Assembly: GCA_030789695.1 (NCBI GenBank)
Contig: CM061136.1
Location: 130,238,648-130,302,647 of the forward strand
Origin: Scilla litardierei
Lineage: Eukaryota > Streptophyta > Magnoliopsida > Asparagales > Asparagaceae
Reading direction: 5' to 3'
DNA: 64,000 nucleotides
Shown here: positions 22,019 through 33,530 of the stretch, piece after piece
Layout of the letters: each line of letters opens with the position of its first letter
How positions within the stretch are numbered: the stretch's first letter is position 1
Translations under genes and position numbers: made by a program
Notes under the pieces: generated by a model
The model's input: the letters and a program-made list of their open reading frames with translations, nothing else
Databases searched by the model: none
What the model was told of the DNA's origin: nothing

Positions 22019-22044
22019 GAGAGAGAGAGAGAGAGAGAGAGAGA
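22019..22044. repeat. (GA)13 microsatellite
   Basis: This is a perfect dinucleotide run. Confidence 0.95.
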
Positions 22045-22730
22045 CTAACATATCACCACTATTGTAGTTATTGAGCTAGATGAATCTAGCTTCTTGGCCC
22101 AGGGATTGTAGTCACCGATGAGGGCTAAGCCGCAATCCCCATCCCTTCGACGTCTTACCATGAGAGAGAACTCGAAGGATATGACGGATCCCTATCGTAG
22201 CCCCGATGGGTCGTCGGTGGCTACGATATAGATGGTTCTAGTGAGTGTGCCCGATGGGCCGTCGGTGCCAGGCACTAGATAGTCAACCCACAGTTTGGAG
22301 CATCAAATCAAAATCCCAGTGGGTCATTGGTGGTTAGGATTGTGTATCACCGTAATGGGATGGGTAGAATTCCGCTCATCATCTGATTTTTATCCCTGGA
22401 CTACAACCTAGTTGGGTCGATTTTTGGGACGATCCATCACGATCAATCCCTACAATAGGGATCTATATGGCCCTAGCCTATAAGACTACTCACTAGTCAT
22501 GGTAATGCTGGATGAAATCAACACAATAGAGCTCATGATTAGCAAGATAAGAAATTAAGCTAAGTATGACAATCGATGCAATCCAACAATGAAATATAGA
22601 ATTAGAAATAAATAACTAATTAAAACAAAGATTAGAGATTATTATAATGAAACTCAGTGGATTACAGCAAAGAGAAACCCAGAAATTCGCCTAGAAAATG
22701 CACACACAAAGTTCTGAAAAGTGAAAAAAG

Positions 22731-23733
22731 CTCTCATTGTTCATTATACAAGTTTCCTTAAATAGAAAACCTTACGCACGGCCGTCCGAAAGGCGGCATG
22801 GCCGTGTCAAGGCTAACAACCTACGTTAAACGTGCGCCGCTATCGATCCGCACGGTCGTGCCGCTAAATTGACATGGTCGTGTCATCCAGTCTCTGTGCT
22901 TCTGCTGCCCAGCTGCCCTAAATTGGCACGGCTGTACGAAATGACCGTGCTGCTTACCAGCGTGCTGGAATAATTAAGGCACGGCCGTGCCGCTGATCTG
23001 TAGCATGCTCCTTCAGCTGGTGCATTGACACAGCCGTACATATGCAGACACAGCCATGTCATCCCTCCTCCTCCTTTTGGCCTCCAAAGCTCGACCATGT
23101 CACTTCCTCTCCTCGGTTTCCCTCATTCGGCCTCAATATCGCCTAAAATGCATCGTTTTGGGCTCGCTCACCTGCAACATGGACAAAAGCATACTCCAGG
23201 CATAAAATTGCTTAAAGATAATAAAACGCTCCCATTGTTCGTTATACAAGTTTCCTTAAATAGAAAACCTTACGTACGGCTGTGTCAAAAGGCGACACGG
23301 CCGTGTCGAAAGGCTAACAACCTAGGTCAAACATGCGCCACCATCGATCCGCATGGCTGTACTACTAAATCGGCACAGCGGGTCATCCAGTCTCTATGCT
23401 TCTACTGCACAGCTGCTCCAAATTGGCACATCAGTGCGGAACGACCGTGCTGCTTACCGGCATACTGGAATAATTGCGGCATGGTCGTGTATCACGGCCG
23501 TGCCACTGATCTACATCATGCTCCTCAAGCTGGTGCATTTACACGGCCTTACAGATGCACACACGATCGTGCCATACCTCCTTCTCCTCCTTTTAACCTC
23601 CAAAGCTCGATCATGTCACTTCCTCTCCTCGGTTTCCCTCCTTCGGCCTCAATATCACCTAAAATGCATCGTTTTGGTCTCGATCACCTGCAACATGGAG
23701 AAAAGCATACCCCGGGCATAAAAGTGGTAAAAG
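22731..23733. repeat. 498-bp tandem duplication
   Basis: Copy one (22731-23228) and copy two (23229 to about 23733) both start ctc(t/c)cattgttc and run through a region of repeated 'cggccgtg' words to 'aaagataataaaa'. They are about 85-90 percent alike by eye. The long plus-strand ORF across it is a by-product of the repeat. Confidence 0.85.
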
Positions 23734-25095
23734 ATAATAAAAGACGGTTAAAATAAAGGCGACGACGTGAAATAAAGCGGGAAAACATGGGGAAAGGGTG
23801 GGAAAAAGTGTATAAAATACGCCTAACAAAGATGCATCATCATCCTCCTCGAAAGCCATGAGTGCCGCATGCTCCATGGGTGTTCGGAGTTCACCCATGC
23901 TTCTACTTCCTCGGCTGTTGAGCAAGAGCAAATTGATTCATCCATCACCATGAAGTACATGTGGACCTCATCATTCTTGTGTCCACACTCATCTTATTTA
24001 TTGCTTAAAGAATCCGATGATGATGAATCATCCCATGTTCCAATCATGGCTGGGTTCTTTTTTAGTTTATACTTGGCCTTGTAATATTTCTTACCCTTCC
24101 CCATATATTTGGTTTCTCTTTTGTTGGGGGCATTCGGTAGAAATATGTCATATTCTCTAACACTTATATAGCAAGTAACGGAATTGTTAGAATTTTTCGT
24201 AAACTTTGACAAATCCTTACCTTGAGCTTTCTTCATGTATTTCATGAGTTGATGTGCAAGATCCGCTATATCTCCATTGACTTTGCTCTTCTCACCGTCT
24301 CCTTCATTCTCGCTTGAGACGCGATTGAACTTCTTCATCTACTCAATCTTATCCACCGTGGCCTTGAATGCGATCCCCTTTGCTTTTGGCTTCTCATTAA
24401 CCCTAGGGATTTGAGGTTGGCATTCCTTCTTATGTTGAAGTCGCACTTCATACGCATAAGATTCCCGATGCAATCCTCAACGGTATATGTGCTTAAGTCG
24501 TTTGATTCATTGATACTGTTGGCCTTGGACTGTCATTCCAGAGTAAGAGATGAAAAAATCTTTGTCACTCTATCCTCCATATATATGACCTTCTCAAGGA
24601 TTTCAAGCGCGTTCACAATCTCTGTGAAACAGGTGAACATCCCTTTAATGTCCTCACCTTTCTACATCTTAAAAAGTGCATATTTGGAATGAAAGACACT
24701 TATTTTTGATTATTTTACCTTTGAAATGCCTTCGTGGGTGACTTAGAGAATGCGTCATATTTTGTTTGCCGATTTGCACGTGGATATGCGATTGAACTCA
24801 TTGGGATCCATACCACAATAGAATGCTCTCATCGCTTTGGCGTTGTATTGGATGTCGTCCGTCTCTGGCTTCGTTCTCTCCTTCACGGGTTTCATGGTCT
24901 CCTCATACTCCTCCTCGGTAATTTCCCAAAGATCTTGGCCTCTCAACCAAATCATCATCTTTTGCTTCCAATAGGGATAATTCGTTCTATCGAAAAATGG
25001 TGGTCTAGTTGTCGATCGACCTTCTTCATGAACAATGGATGTAGGAGCTGATGCCATTGTTGCTAGAGTGCACTAACCAAGCTTTGATACCAAAC

Positions 25096-26631
25096 TGTAG
25101 GATCGACCTACTACCCACACTATTAGTCATCATATATTAGAGGGGGTTGAATAGTGTAATGGTACAAATAAAGCTAATTGAAAAATTCTTGGAAATGCGA
25201 AAATTAAAGCAAGATAATAATCAATCCACAAAAGACAAACAATCGCAAACCCAACAATATATCCTGGTTCGGCAAATGCCTACTCCAGTCCCACACTCGT
25301 TCCAGAGTCTTGTGGATTTCCACTATAAAGGCTTTTCCAAGCCAACCAAATACAACATTCACTTTTCCAAGTGCCACTCTTTTTCAAGAGCATATTTTTT
25401 TTCCAAGATAGCAAACAATCTTTTCCAAGATTGCAAACCCTATTCCAAGAGTATCACATCTCTTTCTAGAGAGAACGCTTCCACAACCCAGAAGCTAGGT
25501 TTCACAATAAATGAAATAGAAAATACAATCTTCCTATTAACTTAATTAAATGTACTTACTAGACATGAAGTATATAAGATTGATGTCCAAGTGCTAGATT
25601 GAGCTTTGATGCACTAGTGGACTTACATTGAGCTTTGTAGATTAAATCAACACGAAGGAAGCTCTAAGTGATTGAGTGACATGAAGAGATGAAAGTTTAA
25701 CACTTAGTTTTTGGCTCACAAATGAGTTTCAATTCTTTGTGTATTGGTGTCAAAAACTCCCTTACAAGCAAGTATAAATACTCTCTCAATCGTGCATAAA
25801 AAACCAAGAAAACGGCCCAAAAAATTTGCAGTCTAACAGCTATAAATGGGCAGAATTCCTAGCAACCAGACGTCTTAAGAAGGGTTCCTAGATGGCTGAT
25901 AAACTGTTCAGTCGTCTGATCCTCCTTCATCAGATGGCTAAAGAGTGAGTTGGTCATGAATAAATTAAAGACCAATCTCCAGGCAAACAGATGTCTGAAG
26001 AACACTTGTCAGACGGCTGATGAACTGTTCAGTCATCTGGCAAGTATTCTTCTGACGGCTGCATTAATATGGGTGAAAAAGATAGAAATTCATGAAATAT
26101 AACTCACCCTATTAAGTTGACTGGAGTTCATTGCCCAGACGTCTGAGACACTGTTTAGACGCCTGGTCTCTAAACTTTTGATAGTTGATCTATCCCTAGG
26201 TTTTGGCCACCACAAAACAGCTAAGCCAGACGTCTGTCCTGGTCCAAAATATACATTAAAGAGTGTTTTGGCCAAAGAACATATTAGGATGGATTCCAGA
26301 CTTCTCCTATGTTTCACTAAGATAGAGTATGACATGAAAGTGTGTGTGTGTGTGACCATCTAATCAAGGCATACAAGTATTCTACTAAATAAAGAGCAAA
26401 ATACATAAAGAATCAAAAATGATTTACAATATTCTTCTTGATTCTTCATGACATCAATGCATCCAATGTTCCATGCCTTGAGAATCCATCATCCCATCAT
26501 CAATTGTTTTGTCTCATCCTTGATATAAACATTGTTAATTATCTGATACTAAAACATTTTGAGAATATTAGTCCACATAATGTGGTGAGCATCATCAAAT
26601 CTATATTGGGCTTAAAGGCCAATATCCAACA
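25096..26631 (-). repeat. 5' LTR of the 7.2-kb Copia element
   Basis: This is the complete 1536-bp LTR. cgcag follows at 26632-26636 and would be the target duplication, but its partner was lost with the truncated LTR. Confidence 0.83.
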
Positions 26632-27049
26632 CGCAGATGCGATCATGTTCAAGTCGGCAAGTCCAAAGAGATCAAAGAGGTGTTTTTTCATTACGTTTAA
26701 GTATATTTGAGGCGATGAAGTGTACAATGAATTAGGTGTTAAATTCATTGATTAAGCCTCGTGCAACATACGTGTTAGGAATTTAGTAAGAAAGCCTAAA
26801 ACAAAAACAAGTTTTAATTGCATAAGAAAAGCCGAAAATAGAAACAAGTTTTAATTGCATAAGAAAGGCGAAAAAATAAGTTTTAATTGCATAAGAAAGA
26901 AAATAAGTTACGAAAGATTCAAAGTGAATTACTTTAAACAAGCAGCAAATTTCCCCATGCATTTATTAAATACAAAATCGTTCACGTATTAACGAAGATA
27001 TAAACGAGGAACTTGTTTACGGGTGTTTTTCCACCACTGATATTGTTGG
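26632..27049. other. Spacer with a short repeat
   Basis: Three close copies of aagttttaattgcataagaaa lie at about 26809-26905. No coding sequence is supported. Confidence 0.5.
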
Positions 27050-27830
27050 ATGATGGTAAAGCTACAGTAGCAGGCGTAGGATGACGTTGGCAACTGACTA
27101 GGTACTAGGCGAGCTAAGCTAGCCACGTGCAGAGTAAACCTCGATCTGAGCTCTTGAGGCTTTGGTCTGAGCTATTTTCGGGTTGAATAGACCTCGACCC
27201 AAGCTATTGGAGTTAAGTCCGAGCTGTTTCCAAGCTACCTACAGCTTTCTGCAGCTCGAAGAGCTCGTTTGGGAGGGTCGAATCTAAGATCCGACCTAAT
27301 CCACTCTGATGCTTAAGTTAGATGGTGACTCAAAGGATGCTCATGGTAACTATGACCGATATGTTGGGACATCAACCGATAGTTATTGTGCCGAGCTATG
27401 GAGGAAATGTAAAATTTTAGGTCGGAGCATATACATGTATAACTCTTTTGGTTCTCTGAGAATGTGTTGTCAGTTGTCATCGAATGTCATCCATCTTCCA
27501 TTGTCCAAGAGACAACTTATATGCTTTTATGGGACATTAGAAGGTAACGTCCGAGCATTTAAGCTGCTTTACTACTTTTGGCCTAAACTGTCGCCATTGA
27601 TGAGCTTAATGGCTAGTCATTGAATGCCTTTATTGCCGCTTTAAATGAAGAAGCACAACGACCAGCTGAGTTGTCATCTTAAATGATGAAACGGTCAGCC
27701 TCAGTGATGTTGGGCCGAAGCTGTGGGCTTTACTGGGCTTTTGTGTCGGTCGGCTCAAATAGACAATTGAGTGAAGCCCATGCCGGCCCAGTGTTGTATC
27801 AGAATTGACGCTGATTACTTCGTTAATTTG
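27050..27830. repeat. Second Gypsy-type LTR relic
   Basis: The segment 27262-27315 (gagctcgtttgggagggtcg ... tctgatgcttaagtta) shares the order of words with the LTRs at 17.65 and 59.65 kb. There is no tandem array and no partner LTR. The ends are approximate. Confidence 0.45.
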
Positions 27831-28054
27831 AAAAAAAACAAAAATTTAAAAATTTAAGCTATAAGATGTTTTGTATCTATTGCAGTCTCCTTAGGATGGA
27901 ATTGGTTCGATTCTTTATGCATCTTGTTCCACATGTATGCTAGTCTTTCCTCTTCTATACCCGCTATTTTGTTTGCAGTTGCGTGCCTGGATATCCAATT
28001 GAATGCTATAACATCTTCCATTTCAGGATGTATCGGGGACGTATTTATTCAGGG

Positions 28055-28245
28055 GGAAAAGCATGACGATCCAATCGTCCCCTCTCTCGTACAATGCAAA
28101 GCTTGCGGAGGACATTTTGTATCAGTTTCTACCTTTAAAATTTTAAGCTCTATACCTTTAAAGCTCCAAGCGAGGATTGAACTCGTGACCTTAAGCCGAA
28201 GGCACAAACGCACTACCACTATGCTAGCAAAGCAACCGTGTGCTT
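28055..28245 (-). repeat. tRNA-derived SINE
   Basis: On the minus strand TTGCTAGCATAGTGGTAGTG (28230-28211) is a good A box and GAGTTCAATCCTCG (28185-28172) a good B box, spaced as in tRNA genes. The downstream body ends in a non-tRNA tail. No cloverleaf closes. The body's 3' limit is approximate. Confidence 0.6.
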
Positions 28246-29114
28246 AGAAACTTACAAAAACTAATGTAAACTTACATGACCATACTTCTACGTAAACTTT
28301 AAAAAATGGGAGGGCCCCCCTCCCACAACTCCTACATGGGTTCACCCCAGATCCCATATATTGCTTATGGAACAAAATCGATCTTGATCATAATATTTAT
28401 CGGGACCAAATTATCCACTTTATATTGAGTCAATTGCACGATAATAATGACAATGATAAATATTATCTTGTATGTTGACCCAATTATCCACTTTATTATA
28501 CTGCATTTGGAAGTATTTTTAAGTACCTTTATATTTGCTATTACACTATTCACCCCCATCTAGTGTGTGTTGCCAATAGTGCAGGTTTAGTGCTACCGAA
28601 TGCTAGCACTGTGTCGATAAGCCCATTGATTCGTTTGATCATGATCTTTTGGATAGCTTTGGCATGTCCGCAAATTTTGGATAACCTTCGGATGAATCAA
28701 TTTTCTAGCTGCTGAAGCTTCAGGTGTAGGTCGCACTACATTGTTGTACTTCGATAATTTATAATTTATGTAGCCTAAAACAAATTTTAGTTACTGTTGC
28801 AGTAAATGTTTTGACCTCTTCAATTGAAAGATTAATGTGGACTTTGATCGTATTTGTGGGCATGTAACAAGCCACGAGCCGTTGAAGAAGTGATTTATGG
28901 GTTTCTCATCATGTTCTCTTGTGGCTTGATCTTTTCTTGAATAACTTTGATCTCGCTCAAAGAAATTATTATCTTGAAATCAGAGTTGCAAGCACTTTTG
29001 CCTAATAACTGACCATCACAGAAGGCCCTTTATACTGCAGACGTCTTTAGCCGTGATTGAGAATTCGTCTTTAGCTGTGATTGAGAAATGAATTCCGACG
29101 TTTTATCTTATCTT
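28246..29114. other. Unassigned AT-rich spacer with exon-like scraps
   Basis: An ORF-like stretch near 28577-28680 (SAGLVLPNASTVSISP) and another near 27890-28040 look like decayed exons, because each follows a pyrimidine-rich ttgcag or similar. I cannot name the gene, and the call is weak. Confidence 0.25.
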
Positions 29115-29288
29115 TGTTATGAGTGGGGGAGACTTATGGTCTCCCCCCTCCATTATCCACCATTACATCCCACTACATAGTAGTGGGATGGACCCTTCAT
29201 ATACTTGAGACATTTGGTCTCCCCCTTTATCATGATGAATGAATAAAATGGGACCATGGGCTTTCACCATGGTTGTTCATCTCCAACA
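29115..29288 (+). repeat. 5' LTR of the 6.7-kb Copia
   Basis: This 174-bp LTR contains the inverted words gagacttatggtctccccc and gagacatttggtctccccc. TSD atctt lies before it. Confidence 0.92.
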
Positions 29289-29602
29289 TGTTATCAGCAC
29301 GATCATGCTCTAGAGAAGAAAATTTTTTGACCCACAATATTTTTCATCTTCCCCACAAATGTCTCCCTCTTGCGAAGGAATCTTGTAGTTGCGGTAAATC
29401 TCTTGTGACGACGATCGATTGATTACCTTCACGACATTGCGGGAGCGGGAATTATATTTTTCTATCTACTGATTTTATTTGTTCTTTCCTAGATCATTGA
29501 TCTAGAGGTAAAATTCTAATCCCGTAGATATAGACTATGGATCATATTCTATTTTATTACATATGTATGTTAATTGTATTTATCAAATCAACATATCAAA
29601 AT

Positions 29603-29633
29603 AAACAAACAAACAAACAAACAAACAAACAAA
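29603..29633. repeat. (AAAC)n microsatellite
   Basis: About seven perfect AAAC units mark the left edge of the GC-richer foreign block in the Copia leader. Confidence 0.9.
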
Positions 29634-29639
29634 TCCATT

Positions 29640-30270
29640 ATCCCCCACCCCCCGTCTAGGGGATTCTCGCTGGGCCGCCCCCGCATAACACGCAGTCGTC
29701 GGCCTGAATCCGCTGTTTGCGACCTGAACAGCCATGTACGGCTACCAACGGCCTGAAGCCGTTGTGAAAAGGCCACCCCTGTAAATTCTCGATGTGGAAT
29801 CTCACAGTGCAAAGTTTGCAACAAAAGATATGCACAGTAGTGCTTGGCATTGTCAACAATCAATGAATGACAACTTTCTGTTTGAAGAAGTGCACACTTT
29901 ATTCATGTGCAGGCAATTGATTTTCCTGTAAGGAAGCGTTGAACTAATTGTATGTTGATTCACATTGAAATGGGTGGTTCATGCTACATCAGTCAAGAGC
30001 TTGGGGGGCTCCTCGTCGTTGATGCCCCCCCTGTCGGGGGGCTCCTTGATGTCGCCCTCCCTGTGGGGGGCATCTAGCTGCACTGGGTACTTAGGCAGCT
30101 TGGCATGGCAAATTGGCAGCGGCACCAATGGTTGCGGGAACTCGGAATCGGTTTTGTCGGCAAAATTGAGAATAGAGGAGATTATGAAATTGATTTCAAT
30201 TTCAATTTTTTGGGGGCTAGATCTAATCCTAAAATCTAGGGTTAGGGTTAGGAATATATAATACAACACT
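29640..30270 (-). pseudogene. Gene-like foreign fragment carried in the Copia leader
   Basis: This block is more GC-rich than its surroundings. On the minus strand, from about 30250, a 5'UTR-like aaccctagattttagg segment is followed by an ORF reading MLYYIFLTLTLDF then ADKTDSEFPQPLVPLPICHA and KLPKYPVQLDAPHREG. A second minus-strand ORF at 29859-29656 contains CKLCTVRFHIENL and GWPFHNGFRPLVAVHGC. I do not recognise either protein. The layout suggests the first exons of a cellular gene captured by the element, but chance ORFs cannot be excluded. Confidence 0.3.
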
Positions 30271-30811
30271 TAACATATGGGCTATCTGCAATAGCCCATT
30301 AACCCCTTTATTAACAATAAACCTATTGCGTATTTTTTAATTGGTTGTTGGGCCTGAAGCACACATAAACCAATTGCATATTTTTAATTGGCTGTTGGGC
30401 CTGAAGCCCACAACAAGCCTAAGGGCTTTTATTTTTAATAATCGCGTTAAGTTATCTTTCTGTTTTAAATATAAATTTAACTCAGAAAAATTCTATTAAA
30501 TATAGAAAAATATCAGAAAATACCAGAAAATTATTGGAAATTCTGAAAAATATGGATAATTGAAGTGTTGCATTAATATATTCTTTTTAGGATGCTACTT
30601 GTTTTTTGGTCCATATAATATCAATAACATCAATATCTGCATACTTTGGATTAATTAGATTTTTTTATTTAATAATTATGAAAAGTCCTGAGATCGCTCT
30701 GCCGTTAGTTATCTACCCTAACGGTGCATGATATGTCTCCACGTGGCCCAAGTAATTATTAAATATTTTATATTTATCCAATAAAATTGCCTGAGATGTT
30801 GAATAAAATGT

Positions 30812-31065
30812 AGGGTTTTTCTCATATTAGTCCCTTAAATTATGTGTATTATGATATTAGTCCCTTAAATCTTTGTAATTTGAATTTAGTCCCTTAAATG
30901 TTTAATGTTAACCTAAATAGCCCCTTTTGATCACCTAAATAGTCCCTTAAATGTTTAAAGTTTAACCTAAATAGTCCCTTTAAGGGACTAAATTAAAATT
31001 ACAAAGATTTAAGGGACTAATATCAAAATACACATAATTTAAGGGACTAATATGAGAAAAACCCT
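30812..31065. mobile_element. MITE with about 85-bp terminal inverted repeats
   Basis: The element begins AGGGTTTTTCTCATATTAGT and ends with its reverse complement. The inverted repeats run about 85 bp each side and contain repeated tagtcccttaaat words. A perfect 7-bp direct repeat, aaaatgt, flanks it (30805-30811 and 31066-31072). It has no coding capacity. The duplication length fits neither standard hAT (8) nor Mutator (9) exactly, so the superfamily is open. Confidence 0.8.
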
Positions 31066-31475
31066 AAAATGTATTATGGATGCCTGTGATGTTGCATACT
31101 TTTATAAACTACCTGGAATGTTGATAAGACTATGTTGTGGTTTTTTGGATTGGCCGTTATTAGTCACCACCATTTATTTTTCCTCGCATTTTATTTTTTC
31201 TTTTTGAGCGAAAATGTAGTGAGGAACTAAATGTAAAAGCCAAAGCCTAGAGAAACTTCGCTTGAAGACGGAGGAAAATTGCTAATGCTGGGACCCCCAA
31301 GGGTTTCTAATTTGCAATTTTAATTTTCTCGTATTTCGAAATGTATAATGGGACTTTGGACTTTTGTTATTTTTGGTGGTGACCGTCCGATCCCCATAAC
31401 TAGTTTAGTTTTACTTCTATGCATGTTTTAATTTTTTATGTATAATTAATTAATGCTTATTCCATGCTTGGATAA

Positions 31476-32501
31476 ATGGCAAAAATTACGAGTGTCGATT
31501 TTCATTTTCTCGATGCGGCTGGAAAAAATTACTTGAGCTGGCAGCTGGGCCTGAAGTTCAATCTGCGCTCATAAGGCATAAGTCACACAATTCAGGCTCC
31601 AGCTACGGCTATGACAACTGATGAAGGGACTTCTACTGTTAGAGTCTCCGATGTAGAGAAGGAGAAAGCCATTATCTATATCAGAAGACATATTGATCGG
31701 ACCCTGAAGGCCAAATATCTAACAGTGGAAGACCCTTATGAACTGTGAACAACACTTGAGGACAGATACAATCATCAGAAAGATGTTATCCTCCCTCGTG
31801 CACATTATGAGTGGAAAAATCTCCGACTTCATGACTTCAAGTCCTTATCTGAGTATAACTCAGCTCTCTATAACATCACCTCACGCCTGAAGTTGTGTGG
31901 TGAACAAGTCTCGGAAACCTGAATGCTTGAGAAAACATATACATCCTTCCATGAGAAGGATGCCATTCTCATGCAACAGTATCGTGAACGTAAGTTCACG
32001 AGGTACTCTGATTTACTCTCCTGCCTACTTATGGCAGAGTAAAACAGAGACCTCCTACTGGCCACTTATAACCTACGCCCTGCTGGCTCTATTTCTCTCC
32101 CTGAAGCTCACACAGTTTCTTCCCAGAAGATGAAGAACAAGCACAGAGGAAGATTCAACAATGGGAAAGTTGCGAAGAAGCAGACCAGAGCTCCTCCACA
32201 GAACAACAATAATGAGGGGAAGAAAAAGAATACATGGAAGAGGAATACCTCTGACCAGATGTCTGCTCCCAAGAAAAACTGGGAAGACAAATGCCACAGA
32301 TGTGGCATGACTGGACATTGGTCCAGGGTCTGTCGTACTCCACGCCACCTCCAAGATTTGTATATGGCAAGCCTGAAGCCTTCCGCAGAAACAAATCTGG
32401 TGGACATACAGCCTCCAACTCGGTTCAATACTGAGGATTTCGAGAATGACGACCTCCTTGACCAAATCAAATTTATTCATCTTTTCTGCCTTTATCATTA
32501 A
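31476..32501 (+). pseudogene. Copia gag, broken
   Basis: The start MAKITSVDFHFLDAAGKNYL is followed by the capsid region (TLEDRYNHQKDVILPRAHYE, WKNLRLHDFKSLSEYNSALY). A basic segment and the zinc knuckle CHRCGMTGHWSRVC near 32290 come next. At least four stop codons interrupt it, for example after DPYEL, after VSET and after LLMAE. The knuckle region itself (32130-32501) is open. Confidence 0.85.
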
Positions 32502-32596
32502 TGTTTTAAATGTATCTTCAATTATGTCCTTCTTTATCTTAATTATGAATCAAATGTAGTTTTACTTTTCATAAAAGTTTTTACATTCTTTTCTAG

Positions 32597-33530
32597 CGAT
32601 GAAGTGTGAAGCCTAGTGGATAGTGCCTCTACGCACACGATCCTTCTTGACAGATGCTATTTTAAAAGCATCATTAATTATAATGGTTCCGTTACTGCAA
32701 TTTCGGGACTAAATAAAATAATCGAAGGATCATGTGAAGCAATTTTATTGCTCCCACACCAAACACAAGTTATAATAAAAGATGCTTTATTTTCTCCAAT
32801 AAACAAACAGAAATCTATTAATTTTCAAGGACATCCGTTTTATCGGATATTACTTGGAAACTGAAGATTTAAAATAGTGTTGAATAATTGTATGTTATTT
32901 GTCATAAGGATGGTATTGAAACCATACTAGAACGTTTTAAAGGACTCCCGTCGAGCCTTTATCAAACATACATCCAAACTATAGAAGCTAATCTGATAGA
33001 GCACCAGCAGTGTTCTACATCACCAGAATTCAGTCTATTGCAATTATAGACTAGGTCACCTAGGATCGGTAATGATGCACCACATCATAACCCAATCCCT
33101 TAGACATAATTTGAAGAACTTGAAGATTCTTCAAAAGGGTGATTTTCCTTGTCCACTATGTTATAAGGGTAAAACTAATCAGGAGACCGTCCCACCTGAA
33201 AGTGGGGTTTTGAATCTACTAGCTTCTTGGAGAAAATACAAGGAGACATTTATAGGCCAATTCACCCATCAAGTTCTCCATTTCGGTACTTTATTGTACT
33301 GATAGATGCATCTTCATAAAATTATTTTCCATACTAGGCTCATAAAATAAAAGCCTGAAGCTTCTGAGACAATTTCTTGGGACATTAAGTCTTTGTCTCA
33401 ATATGACCCGTGTACTAATCTCTGTGAAGATGAGATCCTGAAGATCCTTCACATTCAGAATACTTTTACTACCGGTCAAATTTACTGATAACCAGAAGAT
33501 TATCAGATCACACGTCCCTGATGCAAATAT
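32597..33530 (+). pseudogene. Copia protease and integrase region, broken
   Basis: The protease active-site block reads DSASTHTILLDRCYFKS at about 32616. The integrase N-terminal region (GDFPCPLCYKGK near 33142) and pieces of the core survive in alternating frames. The integrase catalytic residues cannot be aligned with confidence. The density of stops is higher here than in the rest of the element. Confidence 0.65.

Larger units (their letters stand above)
21860..23832. mobile_element. LTR-like unit inserted in the Copia gag
   Basis: The sequence from tgtctgcaagtgcacgggtc to about cgcctaaca interrupts gag. Its opening is like the start of many plant LTRs. It holds a (GA)13 run and a 498-bp tandem duplication. 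No internal coding or partner LTR is visible, so it is probably a solo LTR or a fragment. A clear target duplication was not found and the ends are approximate. Confidence 0.4.
20971..25057 (-). pseudogene. Copia gag, broken and interrupted
   Basis: The start at 25057 opens MASAPTSIVHEEGRSTTRPP, then FFDRTNYPYWKQKMMIWLRG, the Copia gag N-terminus. The capsid region at 24.7-24.34 kb (FTEIVNALEILEKV, SNDLSTYTVEDCIGNLM) has several stops and frame changes. A serine/aspartate-rich segment follows (24338-23994). After the inserted unit, gag resumes at 21749-21402 with a coiled-coil region ending DFLGKQYPENHRKSLGF. No protease, integrase or reverse transcriptase was recognised down to the polypurine tract. 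Confidence 0.7.
19425..26631 (-). mobile_element. Truncated gag-only Copia element, 7.2 kb, with an inner insertion
   Basis: The 5' LTR is complete (25096-26631, 1536 bp, TGTAGGATCG to ATCCAACA). The 3' LTR keeps only 650 bp (19425-20074). The primer-binding site (TGGTATCAAAGC on the minus strand) is at 25092-25081. The polypurine tract AAAAGTGGGAGAT abuts 20074. Only broken gag is found inside. A foreign unit interrupts it at about 21.86-23.83 kb. The missing part of the 3' LTR borders the 17.6-19.15 kb relic, which suggests deletion or recombination there. Confidence 0.82.

Noticed and set aside
23025..23756. 243-residue ORF
   Set aside because: It spans the 498-bp tandem duplication and repeats itself, with no conserved motif; its openness follows from the repeat.
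32073..32498. Minus-strand ORFs of 87-141 aa opposite the Copia gag knuckle
   Set aside because: They are antisense shadows of the gag zinc-knuckle region, which is recognisable on the plus strand.
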